This document shows positions 1 through 8,817 of a stretch of DNA of 64,000 nucleotides, piece by piece. Location: assembly GCA_900545725.1 (NCBI GenBank), contig URAI01000001.1:1-64000 (forward strand), given 5' to 3'. Source of the DNA: an uncultured Eubacterium sp. GTDB lineage: Bacteria > Bacillota > Clostridia > Lachnospirales > Lachnospiraceae. Position 1 is the stretch's first letter; each line of letters opens with the position of its first letter. The notes beneath the pieces are model-generated. The model was not told where the DNA came from. It saw nothing but the letters and a program-made list of their open reading frames with translations, and ran no database searches. The position numbers and the translations under genes were made by a program.

Positions 1-144
1 TCCCATCAGCGTACAAATCTTACATATCAGCCACAGCCTGCCCGTCTCTACACCCTTGTTTCAACAAATCTCAATTTATTATAGCACCCACCGTTTTAAA
101 TATACAATCTATTATTTTTATTTTCAATCTCTCATTATTTTTTA

Positions 145-173
145 TTGACATTTATATATATTAAACTTATAAT
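145..173 (+). promoter_or_regulatory. sigma-A type promoter of ansA
   Basis: A perfect TTGACA (145-150) and a perfect TATAAT (168-173) are separated by 17 bases. Transcription would start near 180. This leaves a 5' untranslated region of about 210 nt that contains the structured leader at 226-392. Confidence 0.8.
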
Positions 174-225
174 CTTGCCGTCGTATTACTATCAGAATAT
201 GACACCACCCGATTTTTTAGGATTT

Positions 226-392
226 GAGGATATTGTAAAAATAAGCCATATAGCTTATATTATCACAGATTCATAAACGAGCCGGCTATTTGTTTCTGAG
301 CAGAACAAATAACCCTGATGGCAGAAAAAAATCACCTGTGCGAAATTTTCTTCGCCTTTTTACAACAAAACTGCTCAGAAATGAGGATTATT
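226..392 (+). promoter_or_regulatory. structured leader element (subfamily B) of ansA
   Basis: This is one member of a repeated 5' leader family. A first hairpin centres on AATAAGC/GCTTAT (about 240-262). It is followed by a TTCATAAAC linker and a second hairpin, GGCTATTTGT (284-293) with ACAAATAACC (305-314, one mismatch). The loop holds CTGAGCAG (296-303), an exact complement of CTGCTCAG (371-378) just before the GAGG ribosome binding site (383-386). It closely matches the copy at 16015-16182. The function is unknown; loop-to-tail pairing could gate translation. Confidence 0.7.
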
Positions 393-1391
393 ATGAAAAA
401 AATATTATTGATAGCCACAGGAGGAACGATTGCTTCTGAGGAAACCTGTGAGGGTCTTGCGCCTTCTATTGATGCTGACAGGATTATGTCTTATATTCCT
501 GATAATGAGAAGCTTTGCCGTCTTGATGGCATATCTGTTATGAGCATTGACAGTACTAATATGAATCCTGAAAGAATTGCTGTTATTGCAAGGACTATTT
601 ATGATAACTATAATGATTATGATGGCTTTGTCATAACACATGGAACAGATACAATGGCATATAGCAGTGCCGCATTGACATATATGATTTCAGGTCTTAA
701 TAAACCTGTCATTCTTACAGGCTCACAGATTGCTCTTGAAGAAAATGGCAGCGATGCTGTTAATAACCTCTCTTCTGCAATCAGATTTGCATGTGAAGAT
801 ATACGTGGAGTTTATATAGCATTTGATAATATAATTATAAGTGGTACACATGCCATGAAAATGAAAACTTTAAGCTTTGATGCTTTTAAAAGCATTAACT
901 ACCCTGTTATAGCTACAGTAAAAGACAATGTTGTGACATATAATAGTAAACTTTCAAACGATATTAAAAATCAGCTTATTCCAGCCTCTGATATTAATAA
1001 TATAACGCTTGCTGACAATATGTGTGACAATATTCTGGTACTAAAACTGTTTCCGGGAATACGTCCTGAAATATTTGACTTTATAAAAGATAATTACAAA
1101 GGTGTTATAATAGAAAGCTTTGGAATCGGCGGTATACCAAATGAATATCACAATATAACGGCTAAGCTTGGAGAACTTGTAAATGCCGGAATATGTGTTG
1201 TAGTTACAACACAGTGCCTCTACGAAAGAATTGATTTATCCATCTACGCAGTTGGTCAGGCGCTCGCAAAGGAGAATATTATATCCGGTTCAGATATGTG
1301 CATTGAAGCTCTTACCATGAAACTTATGTGGGCTTTGGCTAATATTAGTGGCATTGAGGCTATCAAGGACTTTATTGAAGATGGGGTATAA
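393..1391 (+). CDS. ansA: type I L-asparaginase
   Basis: The 332-residue protein hydrolyses L-asparagine to aspartate and ammonia. The N-terminal IATGGTIAS block carries the first catalytic Thr, and VITHGTDTMAYS carries the second Thr-Asp pair; both are hallmarks of the family. Length fits type I enzymes, and no signal peptide is seen, so it should be cytoplasmic. The ATG at 393 is chosen because the alignable protein begins at MKKILLIATGG and GAGG lies 6 bases upstream; an upstream in-frame ATG at 318 lies inside the leader element and is unlikely to be used. The gene is monocistronic, and a hairpin at 1491-1518 separates it from the convergent carboxypeptidase. Confidence 0.93.
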   Translation: MKKILLIATGGTIASEETCEGLAPSIDADRIMSYIPDNEKLCRLDGISVMSIDSTNMNPERIAVIARTIYDNYNDYDGFVITHGTDTMAYSSAALTYMISGLNKPVILTGSQIALEENGSDAVNNLSSAIRFACEDIRGVYIAFDNIIISGTHAMKMKTLSFDAFKSINYPVIATVKDNVVTYNSKLSNDIKNQLIPASDINNITLADNMCDNILVLKLFPGIRPEIFDFIKDNYKGVIIESFGIGGIPNEYHNITAKLGELVNAGICVVVTTQCLYERIDLSIYAVGQALAKENIISGSDMCIEALTMKLMWALANISGIEAIKDFIEDGV

Positions 1392-1490
1392 ATTTTAAAA
1401 TCATGTGTTTATTTTTCTGAAATTTATCCCTAAATTATATGATGTAGCCTTTTAAAAAGAGAAACGTCTCAAAAAGACAGTCCTAATAAA

Positions 1491-1518
1491 ATGGTGGTCG
1501 ATTATTATCGACCACCAT
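1491..1518 (-). terminator. hairpin terminator of the carboxypeptidase gene
   Basis: A perfect 12-bp stem, ATGGTGGTCGAT/ATCGACCACCAT, encloses a 4-base loop. Read on the minus strand it is followed by TTTTATT, so it best terminates the gene ending at 1556. It may also stop ansA. Confidence 0.75.
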
Positions 1519-1555
1519 AAATGCCAGTAATGCGCTTATATTTAATTATATATTA

Positions 1556-2845
1556 TTACATTTGTGTTCCATATATACAGCACAACCTGCGCACCACTCT
1601 CCGTAACATATCAGCATACCCTGCTTTTTCTATATTATCAGCCGCTATTATATCCACAGTACCAATCACATTTCCCTTGTAATTGTATTCGAGTGTTCCT
1701 ATCACATCCCCCTTTGTTACCGGTGCTTCTATATTTTCATTCAGTTTGATATCCTTTATTATCTCCTCCTGATTAATCTTATCCATAGACATGTAGGAAA
1801 AATCATCTGCATATTCAAGGCTTAACACATCCTGCTTTGCATTATTTACTTTCACCGGTTCTAACTGTGGCATTTCCTCATCGTGATAAATATCACACCT
1901 GCTAAAACCATAATTCAGAAGATTAACTGCCTCTGCAAAACGTGTCTTACTGTCAGGTGCTCCCATTATAACGGATATCAGGTCTATTCCATTTTTATTA
2001 GCCGTAGCTGACAGACAGCATTTTGCAAGACCTGTCGAACCGGTCTTTAAGCCTGTTGCCCACTCATACTGCTTAATCAGCTTATTTGTGTTAGTTAAGC
2101 CAAACTCTGACTCACCACGCTTTGTACTATGTGTTATAGTATCCATCCATACAGTTGAATAATCATGTATCTTAGGATATTTAGTAATAAGTTCACGGCT
2201 CATAATTGCAACATCTCTTGCTGATGACATATGACCTTCAACATCAAGTCCACAGCAATTGACAAAATGTGTATCTGCCATCCCAAGTCCTTCTGCCCTT
2301 TCATTCATATGCGCAACAAATGCTTCTTCTGTTCCGTCAATATGCTCTGCCATGCTTACACATGCATCATTTGCGCTTGCCATGCTTATACACTTTATCA
2401 TGGTATTGACTGTCTGCACTTCTCCCGGTTCTAAGAACACCTGACTGCCTCCCATAGATGCCGCATGTTCTGACACCGTTACCTCTTCTTCAAGGTTAAT
2501 CTTTCCACTGTCTAATGCGTCAAATATAAGAAGTAATGTCATTATCTTAGTTATACTGGCAGGATGTACCTGCTCGCCGGAATTTTTTTCATATATCACC
2601 TGTCCTGTTGATGCCTCCATAAGTATCGCCGAAGGTGACTGTATATCCAGCCCCGAAGTATCTGTTTCCTGTGCAAATGTTTTGGTTATATTTAAAATTA
2701 CCATCTCTGTCAGCACCAAAAGACAGCTAAAAAGCACGCATACCACCCGGGTTGCGTGCTTTCTTCTTTTGCATATTATATTATTCACACTATTCTTACT
2801 ATATGTATTATCACCTGTTAATTTCACGTCAGCCACCATACTCAT
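1556..2845 (-). CDS. dacF: D-alanyl-D-alanine carboxypeptidase (PBP5/DacF type)
   Basis: This penicillin-binding protein trims the terminal D-Ala of peptidoglycan stem peptides outside the membrane. All three serine-peptidase S11 motifs are present: SITK (Ser97, Lys100), SAN (157-159) and KTGST (from 267). A hydrophobic segment at about residues 32-55 followed by FAQE is a signal peptide or anchor. The region after about residue 330 matches the beta-rich C-terminal domain of PBP5 proteins. The start is uncertain because no clear ribosome binding site precedes the first ATG, and the 30-residue basic stretch before the hydrophobic segment is long. The subfamily name is inferred. Confidence 0.88.
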   Translation of the reverse strand: MSMVADVKLTGDNTYSKNSVNNIICKRRKHATRVVCVLFSCLLVLTEMVILNITKTFAQETDTSGLDIQSPSAILMEASTGQVIYEKNSGEQVHPASITKIMTLLLIFDALDSGKINLEEEVTVSEHAASMGGSQVFLEPGEVQTVNTMIKCISMASANDACVSMAEHIDGTEEAFVAHMNERAEGLGMADTHFVNCCGLDVEGHMSSARDVAIMSRELITKYPKIHDYSTVWMDTITHSTKRGESEFGLTNTNKLIKQYEWATGLKTGSTGLAKCCLSATANKNGIDLISVIMGAPDSKTRFAEAVNLLNYGFSRCDIYHDEEMPQLEPVKVNNAKQDVLSLEYADDFSYMSMDKINQEEIIKDIKLNENIEAPVTKGDVIGTLEYNYKGNVIGTVDIIAADNIEKAGYADMLRRVVRRLCCIYGTQM

Positions 2846-2916
2846 ATAATTAGTATATTGTATGCTGGTATTTATAAAATATACATCTTAACAACAGCTT
2901 ATATGTTAAATACAGA

Positions 2917-3990
2917 CTAAGAATTATAAGCTGCATTATCCTCATGTCCGATTTTTTCAATCCTGTCAATTACCCTGTCTAATATCTTATCACATACCCA
3001 TGTATAAAATGCTCCTGCAACATTCATTCCTATACGAAGCATAACCGCATAAGGCATGCCAAAAAGTCCTGCTGCAATTGATAATGCTCCAAATGTATTA
3101 AAAGCTGTCTGCCATGCATATCCGGCCGAATAACCTACTCCGATACCGCCAATCATTCCAATATACGGATACATTGATTCAGGCAGTACAAGATATAATA
3201 CCATAAATATAACACATCCAACCACATTAAATACAGCTCTCTTCCCCATTCTATTCTCTATATCCTTAGAAAATGGAAGACATACTGACATACATGCTAT
3301 TCCAATCCACATGCTTCTTGGAAATCCCGCAAGCGATGTAATAAGCATTGCACTTGATACAATAAGTGTCAGTTTAATATACCATCTGTTTCTTGCCGAA
3401 TGAATATTAAATTCAAGAAATAAATCTTTAAATGTTCTTCTATACGGTCTGTTCTTCTGATTCTTATAAAATATAGCCATACATATAACCATTCCTGCCA
3501 CAAGACCTGCCACTCTTAACAGATATTCGTCTCCTGTAACATCGTAACCCTGCAATAAAAGGTATCCTAAAACAAATGTCGAATGATTATACATTATGAC
3601 ATTATGACAACTCATTATCATAAGCAGCATTATGCATACGATATTTATTAAAAATGCTGCCACCGCCGGCACCATATTAGAAAGCCTTGGTCCTGCAATA
3701 AGTATCATAAATATTCCCATAATCGAAAGCAGTCCATGTGAAGTCTTAATACCAAAATCAGCCTGTCTTAATACAAGTACAGCAAGAAGAACCGTAACAC
3801 CTACAACACTGTTATTATTACCTGTAAGTTTACTGAATATAGTAACAACAGCTACACAGAATATCATAACAATATATACTTTTAGATTGTATATTAAGAT
3901 ATGTCTTCTTTTCTCATCTTTATCTTTCGTGTTTTTGATAAGCTGTTTGGAGCCAGCTGAGCTTAATTGTAATTCCTGATAAAATGTCAT
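2917..3990 (-). CDS. FUSC-family integral membrane protein
   Basis: The 357-residue protein has two clusters of hydrophobic helices (about residues 35-175 and 205-340). A cytoplasmic linker, NQKNRPYRRTFKDLFLEF, separates them. This is the layout of FUSC/aromatic-acid exporter-like proteins. The second half contains PRSMWIGIACMSV, resembling the FUSC signature. A transport role for small aromatic or amphipathic compounds is only inferred from the family. AAGGAT about 11 bases upstream supports the start. It lies downstream of the M15 peptidase but is separated from it by a 411-bp gap containing a large hairpin. Confidence 0.7.
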   Translation of the reverse strand: MTFYQELQLSSAGSKQLIKNTKDKDEKRRHILIYNLKVYIVMIFCVAVVTIFSKLTGNNNSVVGVTVLLAVLVLRQADFGIKTSHGLLSIMGIFMILIAGPRLSNMVPAVAAFLINIVCIMLLMIMSCHNVIMYNHSTFVLGYLLLQGYDVTGDEYLLRVAGLVAGMVICMAIFYKNQKNRPYRRTFKDLFLEFNIHSARNRWYIKLTLIVSSAMLITSLAGFPRSMWIGIACMSVCLPFSKDIENRMGKRAVFNVVGCVIFMVLYLVLPESMYPYIGMIGGIGVGYSAGYAWQTAFNTFGALSIAAGLFGMPYAVMLRIGMNVAGAFYTWVCDKILDRVIDRIEKIGHEDNAAYNS

Positions 3991-4401
3991 TAATTCTATA
4001 TCCTTTCAGCCCCTATAGATTTCATCCATTTTATTAAAAGTTTAAATACAACGGGCAGCTTGTATTATCAACTTTGAAACAATGATGATAATAAGTTCTC
4101 ATCATATATTTCAAAATTCACAATACAGGCTGCCCACTGCCACATACATTTCAATAAAATATATGTAATTACATTTACATATATGACAGGGTTTAATAAT
4201 ATACCACTATTTTACTTAGATGTCAATTTTTCATCAGATTATTACATTATATTTTATTAACATTTTATATTTCATAACTTTTTATTAATTTATATTACCG
4301 ACTACTTGCAAATGCATTCCTGTATGAGCAGCCAGTCAGGTAATCATCTGGATTTTTATTCCAAATTTATGTGAACTTCCCATTGTCTACTGCCAGTGGG
4401 A
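3991..4401. other. AT-rich intergenic region with a long interrupted hairpin
   Basis: There is no gene here. GGGCAGCTTGTATT (4053-4066) pairs with AATACAGGCTGCCC (4122-4135) with one mismatch. Inner arms TTTGAAA and TTTCAAA, then ATGATG and CATCAT, pair inside it, giving a nested hairpin of about 83 nt. Neither strand has a clear T-tract after it, so it is not an ordinary terminator. The rest is AT-rich and featureless. Confidence 0.6.
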
Positions 4402-4992
4402 TCACTCTAGCTTTATTTCAAAGTGCTGGTAATCTTTTGAATCTTCCCAGTCACCGCCCCATTCAAAGCCATACTTTGTAAACAGCTTATAACACAGGTC
4501 TTGGTGGTCTATCTTGTGTGGAAATTGTCTGTTTCTGTCAACGTACTTTACTGCATTTGCCGGCTCAATGTTTAATCTTCCATCCACCTGTTTAATATAC
4601 GGATTGTATAATGTATTAATATCTACAGCCAGTCCCATGGCATGCTTAGACAATGTAGTTGAATATGAAATATATCTGAAATTAAATGCCGATGAATTAT
4701 TATCACGCATCGACAGCTCGTCCTGCGCATTATATTCATCTATAAGCCTCACCTTTTCTATCTGATACCCTGCCTTGTATAATTCCTTAAATATATCAAG
4801 AACATCTTCTGCTATCCGTTTATTTACAATAAGTTCACCTTCATGCGTATTATTGTCAAAACCAACGTGTAATATATGTAGATATCTTAATTCTTCCCTC
4901 GGCACAGTGCAATTCTCCTTATAAGACTTTCCCTGCATTTTTTCAAAAATATCATCAGGTATTGGTTCTATGTAAAATTCTTTATTATCCAT
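4402..4992 (-). CDS. M15-family D-alanyl-D-alanine carboxypeptidase-like peptidase
   Basis: The protein has the zinc-ligand motif SKHAMGLAVDIN (SxHxxGxAxD) and a C-terminal DYQHFEIKL containing the third ligand. These are the core of the M15 (VanY/CwlK-like) metallopeptidases that cut peptidoglycan peptides. Around 196 residues remain from the ATG at 4992, which has GAGG 7 bases upstream; a longer start at 5004 lacks a site. No signal peptide or membrane helix is visible, which is odd for a cell-wall enzyme, so the place of action is unclear. It flanks the CRISPR island on its far side and is probably not part of it. Confidence 0.8.
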   Translation of the reverse strand: MDNKEFYIEPIPDDIFEKMQGKSYKENCTVPREELRYLHILHVGFDNNTHEGELIVNKRIAEDVLDIFKELYKAGYQIEKVRLIDEYNAQDELSMRDNNSSAFNFRYISYSTTLSKHAMGLAVDINTLYNPYIKQVDGRLNIEPANAVKYVDRNRQFPHKIDHQDLCYKLFTKYGFEWGGDWEDSKDYQHFEIKLE

Positions 4993-5222
4993 TTTAAACC
5001 TCATTTTTATGCCAATTATTTTTATGTAATCAAGCCGTCTTGATAAATATGCTTATAAAATTCTTAACGAAACAAAACATCCCATTCCCGGCAGAGATAA
5101 GATATTATGCCTATGCATAGATGCTAATATGAATATCTGTGAAACTAACCGCAGCCTAAAATTATGCTCTCCCGGTATATTGTATACAGCTTACTTTACA
5201 TTTATATAATCCACTGACACAA

Positions 5223-5505
5223 TTATATAAGTATAATATCATCTGTGCTATATTCTTCTTCCTTGCCCCACGATATTACCTGTCCTTTGCCCCTTATCTG
5301 GTACAGTCTTACGCTATCCTCAACTTTATCAATATAGTGAGGAATCTCTGATTTTAATTTTTCAAGCTTCTGCCTTGTTATAACCGCCTCAAAAGCTGAT
5401 TTTTGTATTCTAAAGCCATATCCTAACAATAGTTTTGCAAATTTCACCCTTTTTTGCTTCAATTCCTATTGTTACACCATTCTCATTAACATACAGATAA
5501 CTCAT
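5223..5505 (-). pseudogene. cas1/cas2 deletion scar (cas1 N-terminus joined to truncated cas2)
   Basis: The ATG at 5505, behind a GGGGG ribosome binding site, encodes MSYLYVNENGVTIGIE, the typical Cas1 N-terminus. After about 16 codons the recognisable Cas1 sequence stops. From about 5462, in another frame, the sequence reads KRVKFAKLLLGYGFRIQKSA and continues to EDSVRLYQIRGKGQV, which is Cas2 from roughly its twelfth residue to the end. The Cas1 frame runs on to a stop at 5407. Thus nearly all of cas1 and the first beta strand of cas2, with its conserved Asp, are gone. The remaining 79 Cas2 residues could start only at a TTG. No active integrase is expected from this locus. Confidence 0.85.
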
Positions 5506-5532
5506 GGTATACCCCCTTTGACTTATCAGATA

Positions 5533-5925
5533 CTATCTGTCATAAGCTCTAAACTGTGTAAAGTTAAAATAAGATTCTTTTTTATTTCCATTTACAACTG
5601 CTATTCTTTCACTACATGCAGCCACAACCATAACATTATTATCCATTAACCTATTAATAATCTTAAATGCAAGTGTAAATTCTCCCTGACATAATACTAT
5701 AACAGGATGATAAGACATAACTTTATCAACCATTATATCACACAATTCCCTAATGTCATCTGTGCCTGCATCAGCAGGAACATTAGGAAATGGAATATCT
5801 ATTACTTTTCCATACTTCTCTGCCGCTAATAATTGTTCACTACTCCATTCGTTTGATGGATGGTTCGTAAGATTAATAAATATATTATTATCTGCCTGCA
5901 TTTCTTCCATATACCTTATTTCCAT
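5533..5925 (-). CDS. small CRISPR-associated Rossmann-like protein, ring-nuclease candidate
   Basis: This protein of about 130 residues shows alternating beta-alpha units: NIFINLTNHPS, KVIDIPFPNVP, PVIVLCQGEFTLAFKIINRLM, VMVVAACSERIAV. The arrangement, an N-terminal strand ending in NHPS and a central glycine-containing turn, resembles the small CARF-like proteins that accompany type III effectors (the Csx15/Csx16/Csx20 group). I cannot assign it to one of them. It overlaps the 3' end of the CARF-HEPN gene, so the two are probably co-translated. The inferred role is degrading cyclic oligoadenylate to switch the nuclease off. The true start may be the Met at 5910 or 5901, since no good ribosome binding site precedes 5925. 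Confidence 0.6.
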   Translation of the reverse strand: MEIRYMEEMQADNNIFINLTNHPSNEWSSEQLLAAEKYGKVIDIPFPNVPADAGTDDIRELCDIMVDKVMSYHPVIVLCQGEFTLAFKIINRLMDNNVMVVAACSERIAVVNGNKKESYFNFTQFRAYDR

Positions 5926-7360
5926 ATTCTATAAACTTACCAATTACTTTTCCCAAAGTTTCCTGATTTGCCCTTGGTGATTTTTCTGCCATATGATTAA
6001 AATTATTTCTTTCATTCTTTAACAGCTTGTACAATAAAAGCATATTCATAGTATCATAATATTTATTTTTATTCTGAATATAAACTGTCATTGAACCAAA
6101 CATCTCTTCTTTCTTAAACCTTTTTATAATTTTAACATCAACATTTATTTTATCAGCTTTACTAATATATTTATTTTTTAATGCTCCATTAAGATTATTC
6201 ATATTTCTAGTCTGTATGCAATGCTTCTTTTTATCATTATAAGCAATTGAATTCCATTCAAAACATTCTATTGCAATCTGTCCAATAACAATATTAACAT
6301 CCTGTTCATATCCTTTACGCAGCCCGTCTTTTAATTTAAAAAGCACATCCGGATCAATCTTATATGTTATTATCCCCTTATCTACCCATTCCTTTGGCAT
6401 TTTTGATTCTATATACGTTATTGCCTGCTGGTAGAACTTCTTCCTATACAACCAGTCAACTATATCTATCCCCGTACAATTCTTATTAAGTACCGGACCA
6501 TAATCCTCTTTAATTGTATTCCAGAATATAGAAAGTAATTCGTCATTACCTGCCGGATTGGCATCTATATCTTTAATCTTTTCTCTAAGCTTTGCAAGGT
6601 TCTTGTCGAATCCATTTACATCACACATCTGTATGCTCTCTGCAACAGCTTTCATTATCTTTATAACTTCCGGCTCACTGCCACCTTCCATATTCTTATA
6701 ATAATCATCCAGTTGCTCTGCTCGGCCATATCTTAACAATTCATTAATTCCTGAAACAAAATCAAATATCTTATATGTGTCAGTCTGATTCTGTATCGGA
6801 TATGGAGCTTCACTATCCCTGTCAAACTTAATATAATATATTCCAGATGGAGTAATACTATTGTCTGAATAACTCTTATATTCGCCCTTTAAGAGAGATA
6901 TAATTGCATTGACAATCAGGTTCATATTACGAAATCCTCCCTGTGTATCTATCCACAGCTTAGGATTATCATTAATATTATCACTCCAGAATCTTCTTAT
7001 TACAGTTATAGACTCATTGATTGCCTTTGCCGGTTCATCAATATTCACATCTATAATTCTAACCTTATCACTATCTGTAATATTCATTCTTAATAAATAA
7101 AAATCCACAGCACTTATATATATTTCTTCACCATGGTATATTATCTTAACTTCTTTCCTTGTTTCCGGCGTTGCAAGTATAACAATCTTATCAAGGCTCT
7201 TATGTTCTATTTCAATCATCCTGCTTATTGGCTCTAGCTGGCTGTAATATTCTATAGTTTTCGCTTCATTACATTCACCCCAACAGCATGAGCTTGGTCT
7301 TAATTCTTTGTCACTCCTTGGTAATGTACTCATACCTAATATGATAATATTCTTCTCCAT
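5888..7360 (-). CDS. CARF-HEPN effector ribonuclease (Csm6/Csx1/TM1812-like)
   Basis: This is the ancillary RNase of the type III system. The N-terminal half is a CARF-type Rossmann domain with KNIIILGMSTL at the first strand and the ligand-loop motif IDTQGGFRNMN (about residues 137-147), which should bind cyclic oligoadenylate made by Cas10. The C-terminal domain carries RNNFNH (Arg451 and His456), the R-x4-H catalytic motif of HEPN RNases. The total is about 490 residues, typical for this group. The ATG at 7360 follows AGGG at good spacing; the one at 7375 lacks a site. It sits downstream of the array and overlaps the ring-nuclease candidate. Confidence 0.88.
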   Translation of the reverse strand: MEKNIIILGMSTLPRSDKELRPSSCCWGECNEAKTIEYYSQLEPISRMIEIEHKSLDKIVILATPETRKEVKIIYHGEEIYISAVDFYLLRMNITDSDKVRIIDVNIDEPAKAINESITVIRRFWSDNINDNPKLWIDTQGGFRNMNLIVNAIISLLKGEYKSYSDNSITPSGIYYIKFDRDSEAPYPIQNQTDTYKIFDFVSGINELLRYGRAEQLDDYYKNMEGGSEPEVIKIMKAVAESIQMCDVNGFDKNLAKLREKIKDIDANPAGNDELLSIFWNTIKEDYGPVLNKNCTGIDIVDWLYRKKFYQQAITYIESKMPKEWVDKGIITYKIDPDVLFKLKDGLRKGYEQDVNIVIGQIAIECFEWNSIAYNDKKKHCIQTRNMNNLNGALKNKYISKADKINVDVKIIKRFKKEEMFGSMTVYIQNKNKYYDTMNMLLLYKLLKNERNNFNHMAEKSPRANQETLGKVIGKFIEYGNKVYGRNAGR

Positions 7361-7572
7361 AATATTTTCCCTCATCGTTTCCTTGTCTTTATCCCCAGTT
7401 GAAGATTTGCTTAATAGTTCTTTTATCCTTATATTGTCTTCTCCCCTTACGAGGTCTTAATTCTTTTAAAATATTATATATTAACCATTTTATATGCGTC
7501 AATATGTTTATACTCTGCTAGTTATTATTGAAATCCAGGTAATTTGGACAATTCATAAAACATTATCTCAGA

Positions 7573-8116
7573 GTTTCGTCCCCTATCGGGGATTAATAAA
7601 ATCTAACGTATTTCAATCTATCAGAAATTGTCTGAAAAGTTGTTTCCGTCCCCTATCGGGGATTAATAAAATCTAACAAATGATAAAAAATTCAAAATTA
7701 CAAAACTTATTCAAGTTTCCGTCCCCTATCGGGGATTAATAAAATCTAACCAAATGCAAAATCCGAAAACGAAATTACACGGATTGTTTCCGTCCCCTAT
7801 CGGGGATTAATAAAATCTAACCCATCAAGAGAATTATTAAGAATGGCTAAGAATAGTTTCCGTCCCCTATCGGGGATTAATAAAATCTAACAGAGATTTA
7901 CTGACTGGGTAACGTCAGAGGTGCTTCGTTTCCGTCCCCTATCGGGGATTAATAAAATCTAACTCTTAGCCCGAACTGTAACAGTCCAAGAAATAATACA
8001 ATAGTTTCCGTCCCCTATCGGGGATTAATAAAATCTAACTATACAAACAGATGATTATGATAAGTCAAGATATAATAAGTGTTTCCGTCCCCTATCGGGG
8101 ATAAATAAAATCTAAC
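7573..8116 (-). CRISPR. CRISPR array, 8 repeats and 7 spacers
   Basis: Full repeats are 36 nt. On the plus strand they begin GTTTCCGTCCCC and end AAATCTAAC, at 7573, 7642, 7715, 7786, 7856, 7928, 8004 and 8081. Spacers are 34, 37, 35, 34, 36, 40 and 41 nt from left to right. Read on the minus strand, each repeat ends GGGGACGGAAAC: a CCCC-GATA-GGGG hairpin followed by an 8-nt ACGGAAAC handle, as expected for Cas6 products used by type III complexes. Transcription is therefore leftward, with the cas operon. The leader-distal repeat (7573-7607) lacks one base in the handle, and the leader-proximal one (8081) has one substitution. Confidence 0.98.
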
Positions 8117-8312
8117 CCTGCCTCCGCCAGCCCAGTAACCATGTGGTCTTATTTGCCACTTTGCGGAGCAGACATATATTTTACTCTGACTAAAGTAAAT
8201 ATTATTATCAAAGTACCTGCAACCCCAGTAAAATCAAGGTGCGGCGCAAAATTTATTTTTCATCTCTGACTTGTTAATGATATCACATCAATATCATTTT
8301 TTCAAATAAAAT
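8117..8312 (-). promoter_or_regulatory. putative CRISPR leader
   Basis: This is the gene-free stretch between the 146-residue gene and the upstream end of the array. On the minus strand it contains an AT-rich inverted repeat (8176-8185 with 8194-8202) and the GC-rich block TTTGCGCCGCACC farther out. Its position immediately before the first transcribed repeat fits a leader. No promoter could be assigned with certainty. Confidence 0.5.
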
Positions 8313-8753
8313 TTAATTATTAATTATCTTTACAGTGCTATATGACCTGTTCTTAACAATTGTCTCAATTCTATTCATGTCTACACTGCCAACTTGTGTA
8401 AGATATGTCTTACAATCATTAATAATATCACACGTCTGTTTTTCATCATCATCACGGCATTTACTCTTTTCCAATGATTTGCATGAACCAAGACATATAT
8501 ATTCTCCATTTTTGTATATATATATGATATAATCCTGAGAATTACCACCAAAACCATTTTGTCCAAATATATTAAAGACAATCGCCGGTTCTCCCTCTGA
8601 ACATAATATTTCAGATAATTTATCAGCATATTTTTGTTTAGATTGCGTCAATGCCGACTGTGTCTCACCACTAAAAAATACTATCTGCTTAATCTGTAAT
8701 GAATCAGTAGTTATTAACATAAGTGCCAAAAGCATTTCTATTACTTTTAGCAC
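8313..8753 (-). CDS. hypothetical protein between csm5 and the CRISPR leader
   Basis: I do not recognise this protein of about 146 residues. It has no clear enzymatic motif. A hydrophobic N-terminus (about residues 5-15) precedes a mixed region containing IVFNIFGQNGFGGNSQDYIIYIY, which could form beta strands, and a polar C-terminus with four cysteines. The start is doubtful: codon 1 is GTG without a strong ribosome binding site, and a second frame beginning ATG at 8756 is open for only 17 codons. The hydrophobic start may therefore be an artefact, with the Met at 8720 as an alternative. Its place inside the island suggests an accessory role, but this is inference only. Confidence 0.5.
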   Translation of the reverse strand: MLKVIEMLLALMLITTDSLQIKQIVFFSGETQSALTQSKQKYADKLSEILCSEGEPAIVFNIFGQNGFGGNSQDYIIYIYKNGEYICLGSCKSLEKSKCRDDDEKQTCDIINDCKTYLTQVGSVDMNRIETIVKNRSYSTVKIINN

Positions 8754-8817
8754 TCATATTATTTTCACACTATAATTATACAAATGTATCAATAAATATT
8801 TAAGACAAAAAGATATA

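Noticed and set aside
318..392. N-terminal extension of asparaginase from the ATG at 318
   Set aside because: These codons lie in the leader element, lack family similarity and have no ribosome site, while the ATG at 393 has one.
8381..8629. 82-codon frame overlapping the unknown CRISPR-island gene
   Set aside because: It overlaps the longer 146-codon frame, has a biased Ile/Tyr/Met composition and has no clear ribosome site.
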